This document shows, piece by piece, positions 13,301-27,659 of a stretch of DNA of 64,000 nt; position 1 is the stretch's first letter; the number at the start of each line of letters is the position of its first letter. A program made the translations under genes and the position numbers. The stretch is from the NCBI GenBank assembly GCA_009869945.1, contig WIXG01000001.1, positions 310,001 to 374,000 on the forward strand, written 5' to 3'. The notes beneath the pieces are model-generated. The model was not told the DNA's origin. It made no database searches and worked only from the letters and a program-made list of their open reading frames with translations. The stretch comes from Mesaphorura yosii (lineage: Eukaryota > Arthropoda > Collembola > Poduromorpha > Tullbergiidae).

Positions 13301-16300
13301 ATTTCACGTTACATTTCCTGGCTCTCAGCTTGGTTCGTTTGATTGAAGGGTTAAATAGTCACAGTTTGTAAAGGGTTTATTTGGATTTTGGAGAGACTTG
13401 AGGCAGTTACCTTTCCAAAGACAATTGAACAAGCAATTCAACTGCACTTTATTTAATCAGCCTGCTCGCCTTTCGTTATTCATTCTTTAAATGCATTCAG
13501 TTCAGTGTGTCATTGCATGATATGATGAATTTTGTGGATTGCGGGGCACAAACCGGAAATCTGTACATCCTCTCACTGCTCGGTTCCATGTTTCAGAAAA
13601 TCCCTGAACGCACACGAAAAGGTAATTCAGGTTGCCAGAATGAAGCAAATGAAGTTATTATGTGAAGAAGCGTAATACGTAAGTAGAAATAAATTAAACG
13701 AGACTGAATTGTCTGTCCTAATAAATGTGAACGCGACTTGGCGCTGAGGTTGGCGTCTCATGCAACATTGCAGTTGATTACTTTATGAGATTCATTAAGT
13801 TAAGAGAGAACGAGTAAATAGGCGCATATCCCAATTTGAAAGACATATTTCATCCTCTTAAGTGCTACCTACGCCGTCGCTCGAAAGAGATCTACCCACA
13901 CCATCATCATTATCATGATTGACTCAAATTTTATTGCGACGGCTTATAAAATCCGAATTGAGCAAAATCATGCAATGCAATCTTAGCCCACTGCACTTGG
14001 AAGAGTTGCGTTATGCTTCTTTGCACAAAATATTCCATTCTATCACGCAAAAAAGGTAAATCAATCTCGAAATCCTCAGCCACTCGAAGAGCTTTCTCGT
14101 AAATAAATTTGTCGTAGACTCGAATTGCGAAATGCGAAATAAAGGAGAAGAAGCAGAGGAAGAATATTTGAGTGGAATAAGAAATAAGCCAAGAATTCCA
14201 TCAAACACGAACGCGAAGATGCGACAGAAATCTGGTCTTTTGTACGACATGAATAATTTTATTCTCCCTCTTTGTATTTCTGCAATCAGGCGTGACAATC
14301 CACTGTCAATGATACATGCTTAAATTTTGTCACATACTCGGAGTCTAATCCTTTGATACAAAAATATGTAAGAGAACGAATCCGTATTTTTGTCATCATC
14401 ATCAGCGTCACCGTCACCGTGCTGCTGGATGCAATGCATGCAGAAGAGTGGGATCAATTTTATTCACCGACTGAATGCGAAATAAGGAAGGAGCTCGTGT
14501 GAAATAAGTGATCGTCTTCTCAAGCGGTGCCACCGTGCGTGTATTCTCTTTGATGGGACGCGGGATGATTTCTTCCCATTTCCGATGATGATACCACACA
14601 ACAGGAATAACAAGTGCTTTGACGCCTTCCTTTGCAAGACGCAAACCTCGCACTGAGCTAGTTGGGAAAGAAAAGTGGCTGGAATTTAAAGGTTTGAGAT
14701 GACAGTGACAGAAATCTTCGGTGATTTCATTTTCTACCATCGAAAGTTGCCAGAAATCCTCTTAATCTGTACGAGTCAAATATTTGCGAATTGGAGTGAG
14801 ATCCTGCCTCATAAAATATATCCATAAAACACCAAACAAGACTTCGCCAAACATTCTGTTCTGATAGCTTGATGGTTGGGTCTGCTTTATAAAATCCTAC
14901 ACATTCCGATGAAATTTAATACATTGCAGCCAACACCCGTGCCCGTGCGCGCGGAATGCGCCAGGAACAAGCGACGAGCACAAGATTTGTGAACGCTTGA
15001 TGCATTTATCATGTAACTTGTAGCGTCGTCTCGTAATGGAATCTTAGCTTAATTCCACATCCACCCTTCGTTCTTCTACTTGTGTGCATTGTTGTCTCGT
15101 TGCTGTTTTGTACTCTCCTTTCATAACTCTGTACGCAATTTATAAAATATCATATTACGAAACAAATAATGATAATAATAATAAATGCTTGCCATTTACA
15201 ACTTGTCTGCTTGCTGTGGGCTTGTTATCTTCTGCTATGCAGTTTGGAAAATATTTTGGTATATGGCAAGAACAAGCTGTAACTGAAGGGAGGGGACATC
15301 GTTTGATAATAACATGAGACGAAGAACATGACGAATTATTTCGAGCATCGGTTTTCATTTCATTGACAAAACCTCCCCAAACCTCAACGTCATATTTTAA
15401 TTTCGGACCCAAGATTCTGACGCTTGATAAGAATTAAGCATTGGACAGCAATTAATTATCATTAAAATCTTTTCCTGTCTGCAGTCTGCTCTGAAGGTCA
15501 TGGTGCTTGAGCTTGCGTTGCTTATGTTGTTCAGCTGTCAGAGAAGGAATTGTTGTAATGCATGAAATAACGGATTAATACTCCGCCGAGTCCAACGGAC
15601 GGCAAGCGTATATTAACGCACAAATATAGAACGCATAATAAATCAAAAATTCATACGCTGCGAGTGAAATCAGATTGAATAATGATTTTGGCAGTATCGG
15701 GATAATAAATAATGACAAACTCGATAATCTTTGGTCTACGTTGAATGTGCTCGTGATCTCTGAATAAAGAATAAAGAAAAAATTGACTTATGCTAATAAG
15801 CACATAATTAATGGTCGTGGCCAAGCAGCCGGCCAGACTATGAGCTAAGTCGGGCTTATCCAAGCCAATATTCATAGACACTAGGAATTATATGCCAGGT
15901 TGGGATTTGGCTTTGGCCGTGTGTCTATGCTTGTGCCATGTTCCTTTCTCTTTATACGTGACACGAGACGTAGTTAATTTACATAAAACCACAGCCCATG
16001 TTGAATCGTATTGATAATCAGGCTCAAAGCGTGAATGGCACAAGCCAAGAGTCGATTGTTATCGCGATAATTGCATTGCGAAACCTTGTTGAATGTTAAA
16101 CATCGTCCACACAGAAAGATTTTGCCCTAAGAAATTCGAAAATTAAGCATTGTTAAATTGTCAAGATTAGCAAGCAAGTCGTAATTTTTGGCAATAACTT
16201 TCTGAAATTAAGCTCAGTACAATTAAATTCTGGATTGTACATTTTGAATGCTGCTTATCACAACAAAACTACAAATTGACGCTGTCAAGATAGTCAAAAA

Positions 16301-19300
16301 GAAGCTAGGAACGCACAAAGGCGAGAGTAATACAAGACTTAAGACTGGCATTGACACATAACAAGACAGGGTATCAAAATCAATTTGCCAGCAATGCCAA
16401 ACTCCCTTTTAGGACCGATAAAACAATCAATTAAACGCACAGTGATTTCACGACAATGACAAATGATGAAAGGTAGAATTAATTTAGAAACAGCAGCCCA
16501 GCCTGGCCCTGCCTTCGAATTGAATTAAATGCATACAAATTGCATAACTTGTCAATCAAACAGCATTCTGATTTTTGATGCACGCGTACGCGTATTTTTA
16601 GCTTGAATAATTCGCTTCGCGTTGAAATATTTCACCTGATCATCATCCACGTTGAAGAAGTTGGCAGACGGGCATGCATTTGCTGAAGATTTGCACTGCG
16701 GTTTCACTTGGATGATGACAAAGAATGCCAATGCCTTGTCTGCGAATAAAAGCGGAGAGAAGAGATTCATCATTATCAAAGAAGCGATGACGACGATGAT
16801 GAATATTTCATCTCTATCATTATTGCAGCTGTGTTATATATGCAGTGCTCTGATGACACAAAGAGTTAAATTATAGAGACCAGAAGCCAACAACTGCAAC
16901 CGTAACAAATGTAATAAAAGAGCGCATTGCTTGAATGACTCAGCTTGTCTTTCTCTGCATGCATTGCACAAATTGAATAGCTACTGGCGATTTTATCCGC
17001 CGTGCGATGCCTTGGTGCTTGCTCTTCGCCCAGTTGCGCTGCGCTGCATGTTATTAGTGTTTCAATAAATCTAAAATTAGCTTATATGCAATGCGATGGT
17101 TTAGAAAGTAAATTATATCATCGTACGTAATCATAATCATATGTTATGAAGAATCTTGGTTTGTAGGCCGGCCGTCTCGTACAAAATTAGGGCTGAAAAT
17201 AAGAGTAATTTGCAATTACTTGAATTAAGTCATTCGAGCAGCAGTAAACGAAGTAGCAATTTATGATGAGTAATGAATGGAAGCTGAAGACGAGCGCTTA
17301 CTTGGAAAAATGAGAACTGTGAAGGATTGCAATAGCGAAGTGTGGCTAGGCCTAATTTGGTGCTTATTATTACGAGTCTTCTGCTTCTGTCTTCTTTTTC
17401 TTGGCGTTCGCCCAGAGTATTCAAATTATTTCAGCTGATTGTTATAATAATTAGATCGTCGTGTCTTGTCTCGGCTTAGTTTGACTTTTATCTTAATTTA
17501 GAGCAGAGCATTGCTTTTGCATTTGCTGTTACAAGGAACTCAGTGACATCAAAAGCGGAGACATAAACAACATGTTATGCAAGACTGCAGCAAATACGAT
17601 ACACGAGCAAGAAAGATTGAACTAGTTTTGTGGTGGGTAAGATGAGAGTCACACACGTTTAAGCAGTAGTGAGTAGGAGGGAGTCAATCAGGTATTCAAT
17701 TACGAAGAAGCAAATTCGTATTCGCACACGATTGCGTGGCTTGTCGATCGTTACAGTTTCTGCGTATCGTGTAATGTTATGAAATTGGATCACTTTCACT
17801 TTTCAGTGACGCTGTAATTGGAAATTGACACGTAGATTTATTTTGCAGCTGCGAGTTCCTTTGATGTTTTTTCCGTCTGTCAATCCTGCCACTGCAGCCA
17901 CGACGTGCGTAATGCAATGCGAAAATAATTGGTTTAAGAATTATGCGTTCGACTTCGACCTGACCTGGTGCACTGGTCGCATGCATCATCTTGTTCGCGA
18001 ATTAATTTTTACGATTGCACAATGCAATGCTTGACATGATTTTGTGAGTTTGCCAATTCCACAATGCAATTGGCAATTATTGTTTTCACTGAATTACAAA
18101 TTCAAGTTGCGAATTTGTTGACGGGCGTACGCAAAACGTCAACAGGAACAAGTGTAGCATGCAGTTATTACAGGTGTAAGAGGCGGCAAGGACGTGCGGT
18201 AGCTTTTCCAAGTCGAGCAACTGTTAATTATCTTTTAATCTTACCTGTTTCTGTGATCCTCAATTATAATTATCTACAACGCTTCGCAGTTCGAGGCGAA
18301 CTCGAACTGCCGAAGGTGCAAAAGAAACTCCGCAGCCCCAGTCTTAATTGCCGCCAAACAACGCAGACACATCATTTCAGCAATTGTGGGCAAAATCATT
18401 GCAAATTCATGAGCAAATTGAAAAGTTAATCAAATTAAAAAGTGGTAATTGCGTTTATTTGTAAAGTGTAATTTGAGATATACAGTTGGCCAGTTGGTAT
18501 ATGTACCTGGCCTCGGACAGGCAAAAGGAAAACAAGCAATAAATCATGCAAAAAGCTGTTTACTACTAACTTCAATTTTCTTTTATTGACTTTGGACATC
18601 CGTCCATCGTTGTCATTTGTGAACTGAAATGCTGAAAGTTGTAGCTGATGAAAGATTGGTGGACTACTGACTGCTCGTATGAATAATTTTCTACCTGCAT
18701 TGTTACTTTGAGCCGTGACAAGGCTGGCCGGACCGCTCGAGAGTCGTGCGCTACATCTGCCGTTATTTTCTTGAGAAGCGGGCCGTAAGTGAACGAGTTT
18801 GTTATTTGACCGGCTTTCGTCTCAGGAATTATTTTTCTTAACTCCTCGCGAGTCAAGCTTCGGACAGATTAAAATGGTATGGGCATGAAAGATGGATTTG
18901 ATGGATTGAATTCTTCTGTCGGCATGTCAAATCGATTAATCAATTGTCTGGCTAGGAAAGTCTCGACTGATCTTGAAACCGTAACAGTAATTCTTCCTAA
19001 CATAAACCATATTGTTTCAGATTCGAGACAAGTACCGGTGTTTGTGGTTACGTTTCGTTCAGAGTACGAAAACCACGTTCATAGCGCAGCTCGTTAACGT
19101 CTTCCTTCTGATACACTGTCGCTACGGGACTGTATTGACGAAATTGTCAGCGGGGGTCCCTGAAGGATACGTACTCGTCCACGCTATTGCTTCTCTTCTG
19201 TCTATTGTTAGCAGTTGGCACTTGTCTAACGCGAATCGCGTTAACAAGCGTCAAGTTGAATACGGCAAGTTGATTACGGGTACGTCAAAGTAGAGAGTTT

Positions 19301-20000
19301 TAAAACAGTGCCAGCGCGCCGAATTTGGTGACATTCAGTCCCGCTCTCCACCCAAGAAGCCCGTAAGCACTGCTTGATGATTTTTGTTACAGTTCCTTGA
19401 AAAACAAACCCATGCCAGGAATACGGATCACAAAAATGCTTCCAGTATGCGCATATTGTTTTATTTCTCATCTCATGGAGAACAATTTCCCCGAATTGCG
19501 AGTTTTTCTCATGACAGACAATGAAAATATGTCTCTATGCTTACGTACCCGTGCATTCATTCGGCTTTCAATTTTTGGTCTCCCGTGTCGTTCCTCCGAC
19601 ACTGATAAGTGTGATGCATTAGTCTTGTGTCCGCACCTTTTTACTAGCAGCATTCTCACTGAAAAGACTGACTGTCTCGTGTGCGTGTGAGTATTGCACT
19701 TTCTTTGTGTATCATTAAACACTGGAGTACCGCGTCGCAGATGATCATTTTTACGGATTCGAAATCAACCAGCATAAATCCGTCGCGGAAATCTGTTTCA
19801 ATTTACAACGACAAACTGCGGAGTATTTACAAGTGTTCATAATCCGCGAATTGAAACTTACAAAATTCTGTTCGGTCCATATTTATTGCCTTGGAATGTT
19901 GTGGCATGCAAATCGGCTTCAATTTAACACTTGAAAAGTTTTTATTTGTAAAGTTGTGAGCATTTAGTAGAAAGTTAAAATTGAACACTTTCAGGGGAGG
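10391..20000. other. gene-poor region, no recognisable gene
   Basis: No conserved coding region was recognised. The longest open frame (11011-11499, 162 codons) starts with TTG and has no motif. A degenerate tRNA-like promoter signature lies at 10687-10732. Minus-strand frames at 12511-12843 and 14414-14740 begin with real ATG codons but resemble no family and have lengths expected by chance in AT-rich DNA. Confidence 0.6.
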
Positions 20001-23000
20001 AAATGAAATTGGAAAGTGCGTGCGAGTGAAATCAAACGAAAGAATCAATTTCCTCGTGAGTATTGTGAAAGATACTTTTGAAGAAGCAGTTGAACTTCTT
20101 CCGCGTATTTGTATCAATGCAAATACTGCGCTCGAGCACAAGCGCAGAGCGTGAGAGTAAGAAATAAAGTTTTACTTCCGTTTCTTCTGTGTCGAAATCT
20201 TTTGCAATGCGCTGCGGAGAAAGAACCAAGAAAACAACACAAGAATAAACTTTTACATTCATTCAACTCAATTCCACTTCAGGGCATTCCCGATTTTGAA
20301 ATTTGAAAGAGGCGGAAGGAAAGGTGCTGCTGTAAACTCTTTTCACGTGGCGCTCGTACTATGAATTCCTTTCCTGTCGCGAAGTTTGGCTTTATCAAAA
20401 TGTTGAATTTGTAGTGCGCAGAAATTAGAATATACCTGTAGGGCTTTGTTGTGGGTTTTTTCGAGAGCTCGCCAAACTTCGTCCTCAGGATCGTCTGAAC
20501 ACTGTGTCAGCAAAGTTGGTCCAAGACCGCCAGACCCAAAGCTTAGCCTTAATCTCCATTCGTCAATGCACAGCTCACAATGCACAATGACGCTATTGTA
20601 ACCGCGCAATCAGGATGCATTGCTTAGGCTCAGTTATATTATGTAATTTGGATTGTGATGCAACCCTGCGTCCATAAATATTTAATCCTCCCCAAACAAT
20701 GCAATTTTGGAATTCCATTGTATGTCTCTGCATTACATTGTATTCAGTGATCTCGTGCACTGCATGATTCGGGAAGATTATAAATCGAGAGTATTGTTCG
20801 GTGCATGAAAAACAAATTTATTCCGTGGCCTTGCGACGGTTATTATAATACACTCCGAATAACGACACGACAGCACAATGCGCTGCGGAACAGTAACGGC
20901 AACAGTCACACGAAAGGTATGAATACATTCGACAGACAAAGATCTGAATCATTTCATGTTTCATCTTCATATACCATCAGAAATATGATGCATGTACATT
21001 TTGAATGCAAAGTCCCATGAGACTGAAAGATGCAAGAAGATGAACAGATTCCTGCCCTGTCTGTCAGCGTGAACCTGAACCTTGGGTTGCGCTGCGCTGC
21101 AACTGCACCGGGACGGCCTGATTCGAATCTAGTGATATGCAAACAAGTGTAAGTGCAGGGCAAAGAAAGACATCAAAGGAGTCGTCCCAAAGGTAGCAGG
21201 GAGTAGCAGCATCTCTTCTTCCCACACCGCAGTTTGCTCGTAGCAGCAGCCCAGAAGGTCGGATAATGACGCATACTTCTTGTATCGACAGTAATAATAC
21301 CCGCATACGCAACAGATACAAATGTACACCAGACGGCATTCCACAAGTCCTTTCTCCTGGTTTCATTGCATTGAAAGCAAATCTCTCTTATAAACATCAA
21401 TTTGTATCATTGCCGAGGGTTCCGAGCCGAAGGGTTGAGTTTTCCCTTTAATTGCATCACATTTCTGAAATTGTTTACTCAATGCAAATGCAGAGAAAAG
21501 CAATGAGAAGCGGGTACAGGAAATATGCAAATCTGTCCAAATATGCTCCAAATGAAATGCAATCAATGAGGCCCGGAAGACTATGGCCCACAAGGGAATC
21601 CTGTCTAAATTTTTATTACCATTGCTATTGCGTAAAGTGCGTAACGAAGTTGTTGATGAGTCACTCACTTCAACTTCAAACCAACTTCAAAAAGAGTTAA
21701 ATCAAAAGCGTTACATTTTATTAATAAACACCAAGCGACGATGACGGATTTATTGCTCAATATGATGAAGTAAAGGAATTCCACAAAATTAATGCGGTAC
21801 ATTACCCACACTTAATACCACTACAGCTCAGACTCATAACTTTTTCTATTAAACTCAGAAATAGCAATATGGTTTCGGAGTTCCGATCCTGAGCTGAAAC
21901 TGCGGTAGTCGTTGCAGGATTTTGTGCATTAAGCCTGCACTAAAGTAAGGGCGTGCAGATGATTAAGTGACAATTTCTTACATAATGTCATGATTATAAT
22001 CGGACTGCCATCGCGATGAAGCGAGTCAAGTCCAAGCCAGCCCAGGTCCATGCACTTGCTCGTTGTGCACGTGAATGTGAGGCTTTATAAAAGTGAAACT
22101 TTATTCATTTATCGAGAGCACAAAAAGAGACAGGCGAACGCGTACAGCGAACTTGTTAAAAAGAGTCGTCGCGTCGAGAGAAGCGCGTACGACGAAACTT
22201 TCCTCATCTATTGAATGATGTGTCATCAATCATCTTCAACAACTCTGAGGCGAAAGAGTGGAAAACAGAAAAAATTGTCCCAAGACCGACAGGAAAGGAA
22301 AAGGAAGAGGGACTGACTGAAAAAATGCAACGAGCACATGGCTAGACACTTCGTGAAGTGTTGCCATGCTGTAACTCTTTTTATTCTTGGTCTGCTCTTC
22401 TTGGAGATCTTCATATTTCATGATGGGAAAATAAAGCACACAAAACTTCGAATCGAACACTGAACACTGACGCTGCTGGGCCGATGTTCATTTAACTGGT
22501 ACTCAAGCAAATTGAAAGAACTGAACCAAACAGACTAGACATGAAAAATTGATGCGTACAAATAAAATTCTTTCTGTTGTTTTTCAAGCCACGCATCTTT
22601 CAACGAGTTATCATCTTTCATTGCCATTGCTTCAGCAATTCACCATCTCTCATAATTTCTTTCATTCGGGATCAACGCACATTCTACGCGTTGGGATTGG
22701 GCCGGGCTACGCAACCCACGCAATAAAAGCTTCATTTATAACCGCTAACAGCTACAAATTTGAATTAGCGATTCTCAAGTGGCATAGACAATCCATCTCA
22801 AATATTAATAGAAAAAGTCAAGAGCTAATGCGCAGCCTAAAAATGAGAGCATTAATTTCCATTAGCAAAATTAACCCAAAATTGGCAAACGCGGATGCAG
22901 ACGCAATAATTAATTACAGGCGAGCATGCTCGTGCGTGTTGTATCACATCATCAAGTACCAAGGGTAATGAATTTTGCAAAAGTTCACCACACGAATTAC

Positions 23001-25800
23001 AAACATGTCATTCGTACTGGGCTCGGCTTAATGATTAATCAAATTCTCGTTGAATAGTAATGGAATGAGGTCATTCTCTTCCGTTGATGTTGATCTAAAC
23101 AATAGCGCATTGCCTGTCCTATGGAGAGTATAATTTATAATACCTACATAAACTCGAGTGACCAGGCACCAAAACTCATGTTTCATGTCATTGTCATTTG
23201 TCACCTTTTGCTCAGCGTTGTTACTCGCCGACAAATGATTTACATGCAAACGGACAAACGACAAAGTGTCACACTCGCAGAATAACAAGACCAAAAGCTG
23301 CTTACAATGCAACATGACGCAGAGTACAAACTCATGACTCGTCTCATCCCAAAGGACCAGCTTGCATTGCATGCATTGTTTCAGCTTCAGCTGTACGGCA
23401 AAGTTTAACAATGATATATTTGACACTTTGTACTTCTTTCTTCTTCGCCGACACGACATGACTCACATGTTTAGCTGAAACTATTTTGTTTTGCAAGCAA
23501 AAACTGCAAAAACAATAAAAATTGCAAAAGCAAAGTTTTATGATGACATTTGAACGTTGAAGAGTTTGCGAGGAGTGAAGTTTGGACTTGGAAAATAAGT
23601 ATTTTTGCGAATTTGTCGCCGTCATCTTGAAGCGGTGCAGAGCAGCTGCGACTGAATTCTGTTTTTGTGATCTGGGATTCTGAATTCGTCATCGCCTGAT
23701 CACCTCAAGTATTTGTGCTTGCCCAAGGAACTTTGAGGAGCTTAACGACGTCGCATGAGTTCAAAGATTCTCCCTGGCTTGACTTGCTTGAAAATGTAAT
23801 CCTATTATTGTCTCACAAACGTAAGATGAACCTTTCTCTTGTATTAATTGTGTAAGAGCCGAGCTGAGAGAATTACTTTAAGCTCCACACTGCTCAAAGC
23901 TCCATATTTACTTGACTTTGTGCTCGTATTCATGTTATATAATTTCTTCCTTCCAGGAAAACACAAACAAAAGCATCGACTTCGCGCTTGGGCTCAATTC
24001 ACAGTATTTAATTTGAGGTTTGTAGGCATGGAATTAATTTCCACTTACTACTCAGATGATGATTTATTTCAGATAAGATAATAACACAGTACGGTGCAGC
24101 AAAGTTGATGTAGTGAGGCCAAAATGTAAATACAGGGCTCCGGTTCCTGACCCGAGGCTATGGCTTGGTTTTAAGAGAAAACAAACAAAGCTACTTTGTG
24201 CTTTGTACGGTGAGGATTATTACAGAGACAGAAATTGATTCGGCACGAAGGTAAGGACTCATTATGGTGTAAATCAAAGGGAAAAGCGTATATGTGAATG
24301 CTGTGCACAACCTGCGCACAAAGCGAAGATTATTAATGCACAGCACCTGATAACTAGAAAACTGGCCACAAGACCAAAGCTAGACCAGGAAATAAATCTA
24401 ATTATGCTGCGGCCGCTGTTCTTGACACTCTTTGATTTATTTCAAGAAAGTACTAATAAATTTACACCGATTATAGCACAACAGCCTTCAGTAACTGCTC
24501 TTGCGTCCGAGCACCTGAACAACATTTAGTTGCATATTGCTGCCAATTTTGGAATTTGTATACGGCATTTGGAAAAATCACCAATCGAACCTCCCAGTTC
24601 ATTGTGACTGCGCCAGAAGGCCCGATGGTGAGAAGAAACTTGACATTATGCAGTCAGACCTCGCTGAGAGCATTTAAACTTCTTTATGTCAAGTAATCCG
24701 GGAAGGAGAAAAGCCAAAAAGATGTTACCGCTTACAGCAGCAGCGACTCAAATGATGTTCAGGCGGGCCGTGATCCAGGACGAAGAGCAAGCAAAGTAGG
24801 ACAGGGAATGTGTAAATGCCAAATGCATTCCATGCCCGAAAGTCCATTTCGTCAAGCCATTAGCGGGGAACGTGTCTGGATTATCTTATGCAGCGGGTTG
24901 GCTGCTAAATCTTCTTTCAATGCATACGCATACGCACAAGTCCGGTACGCAAGGCAGGTTTCTTTGTATTCGTGTCCCGTGCGTGAATTTCGTTGCACCC
25001 ACAAACTGCAATGTGGATTTACATTTTGCGCCCATCTTTCTTGGTGGTCATCAAAAGTAGTAGCTGGAGTACTCTGACATATGTTTACAAATGGAGTGCA
25101 TTTTCACGCTCCCGCAAAATATGAGATGCTGACCGGCCATTTATCATTCTCATCACTTTCCTTGCGATGAAGTTTTGCCCTTGTAGATCGTCAAGCCAAG
25201 CAGAATTACATATTATGTTGTAAATGATGCCTCGTGCTCTTGCTCGCATTGTTCACAGGACTAAACTAGACACAGGTTGCGACGAACTAATGAGTCATGT
25301 GGACAGCGCAAGACTAATAAATTCGTAATCTTAACTTGCAGACTGTCGCAAGGCAGACGACGCGGCGGTCTTTTGTCAAGTGAGGCAAGCAAGTCAGAAT
25401 TTAAAAGCTCACCGTGTGTCTGCCATCTTGTCCATTTGTCTATGCAAAAGCATTAAATATTATCATCGGACCACAAAGCTGAAGCTGCCGTGAATAAAGT
25501 ACGAGAAAGAGTACAAATATGTAATGTGAGTGTAATAGGTCAATTTTATAACAAACTAGTTTCTTGTATCCCGAGAAAGACAACGAAACTCGCTTTGGGT
25601 GGCCGCAAAGTTAAAGAGTGTACTTGCACAGGCAGGTTAAAGATACAATGTATTGATAAGTACTTCACTCACTCTAAGTACTTGTGATTGTCATGCGTGC
25701 AATGCAATAAAGAAAAATTACAACGACTTGCGTTGTAGGTTTTTGAGTCTAATCAGAGACGAAAAGGAAAGAGCAGCCAGCCACGAATTTGGGATCAAAA

Positions 25801-25816
25801 ATGCAATGCATTGCAT
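25801..25816. repeat. perfect 16-bp palindrome of the TGCAATGCA word type
   Basis: The sequence ATGCAATGCATTGCAT equals its own reverse complement. It is built from the ATGCAAT half-site that recurs through the gene desert. Such a site could bind a dimeric bZIP or POU factor, but this is inference from shape only. Confidence 0.6.
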
Positions 25817-27643
25817 AACGACAACGCATTCGATGAGAAACCTTCGAAAAATGAAATGACATTCCTTCCACCTTGTGTAAACAGTAAATATTGCTTCAGA
25901 ATTTTTCGGTGTTGTGTGCAGGAGAGCGCAGTGCAGTGAAAAGAAAAGACTGAAAGGATTGAAAATTCAGAAATGCGTTTCAATTTTGATGAATAATTCA
26001 TTTAAATGCAGTGCAGAGCTGCTCATGTTTATTTAAGGAATCAATAACAGCAGGCTATACGTGAGTTATTTCCTTAATTCTCGCACCACCTGCAGTACCG
26101 GCAGCACTACTATTATGTGCCGTGAGTAATTTGATCGGTTTTCCATTTCCATCTCGTGACGCAATACAATTATCTCACCCTGTTACTTCTGCCTTTAATG
26201 ATCTGTAAGTGCATTCATTCATGGTGGTGGAAATCATCGTTATCTGATTCGGAACCAATAATTTGCGGTTGGTCGGTGTGAGACAGAAGAATTTATAATG
26301 CACTGCAGCAACGACAGTCGATCGATCAGATTATGGAAATGCAGTAAACTCACACTCATTGCACCTGGTCGACCCGAGGCATGAGTAATAATCAACTCAT
26401 AATCAACTGCGTAATTATGAGCTGCAGAATACTTACCGAGCATTTAATTTGCAAATTATACGGCGCCTGTAGTGCAGGAAAGTGAGCGAACTACAATGTT
26501 GTAATTGCTTAATTTGACACTGCATTAGTTACGCATGGTTGGGCACAATTTCTTGGCTCATGTAAATATCATGTGGCTGACAGTTTGACCGATCTGAGGT
26601 GATAATGAGATGTCATATGCGTGCTAACAGTATCCGGACCCTCTCCTACGAAACATTTAATACATGAAAGTGTAAGAAAATGCTTTCTGGGGAGTTGGTT
26701 CGGTGAAACGCAACAGTAATAGATCGTCTAATCAGTTCTTTATTGGACTCGACTCGTAAGAATTACATTTCGCACATATCAGGGGACAGTAAACTTTGTC
26801 TCCTGCAATAGGATTTGTGGAAACATTCATTCTTTAACACTGAATTAATTAAATATGGCCAGCTTAGAAATTCATATTCTGAGACCTTTCTCCGCATCTC
26901 ATCAACGCTTTTAGAGACACAGCAAACTAAGTTTGTATGTAATGAATATTATCCAATCATTCCATTGGCGTGATTTGTTTAGCCGCAATCTTGGACGAGA
27001 CAAGAGTTAACGGGTTGGGCTCCAGATAAGTCGAGCTTTGCAACAAACATTTACATCTACCTTAATTGCATTCACTTATTTGCACCCTCGAAGCCAATGC
27101 AATTGCTTAAATTAATTTTCTCCCCTTCTTTCAGGGTTAGTTATGGCGCAATAAGAAACACAAGCTTCTCCCACGTTAGTAGAAGCTAAGTGCAACGATA
27201 ATAGGCTTATAAATGTCACGCACATTTCTGCAAAGATCACGGCCGATTATGGACGCATTCGAACCTTTGCGTGTTGCACCGTCGTCGTCGTATCGTTGCA
27301 TTCTTAAGCTTCAAGGTGAAGGAGCTTGATTCCAAAAAGGAATTAACTAAAGTCATCGGAGGGAATTAGTCATCAGTGCAGTCACCATTCACCGCTTTAG
27401 TCTTAAGGTTTTATATACGATGTGACTCTACGAGGCAGTCGTATAAAGGTGTAGCAGTTTCTGTAAACTCGGCTTTGCAGAGGAAATTAAAACAGAGACT
27501 CGAAGAGATGTGCAGGTTGAAATTCAATCCTATTACAACAAACCAAATTCTTTGTGCGACATGAAAAGCACGTTAACGTTGTTTATTGAGCTGGAACTTA
27601 ATGCGTTATGCCGCAATTCGGACAAGCAGAACGAAAAATCCCT

Positions 27644-27659
27644 TCCCAATGCATTGGGA
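27644..27659. repeat. perfect 16-bp palindrome centred on AATGCATT
   Basis: The sequence TCCCAATGCATTGGGA reads the same on both strands. It shares its AATGCATT core with the palindrome at 25801. No gene lies beside it and its role is unknown. Confidence 0.6.

Noticed and set aside
22549-22968. 139-codon plus-strand frame
   Set aside because: Non-ATG start and no family similarity.
23028-23459. 143-codon minus-strand frame with an ATG
   Set aside because: Composition looks random, no domain or signal peptide was recognised, and overlapping frames on the same strand are equally plausible.
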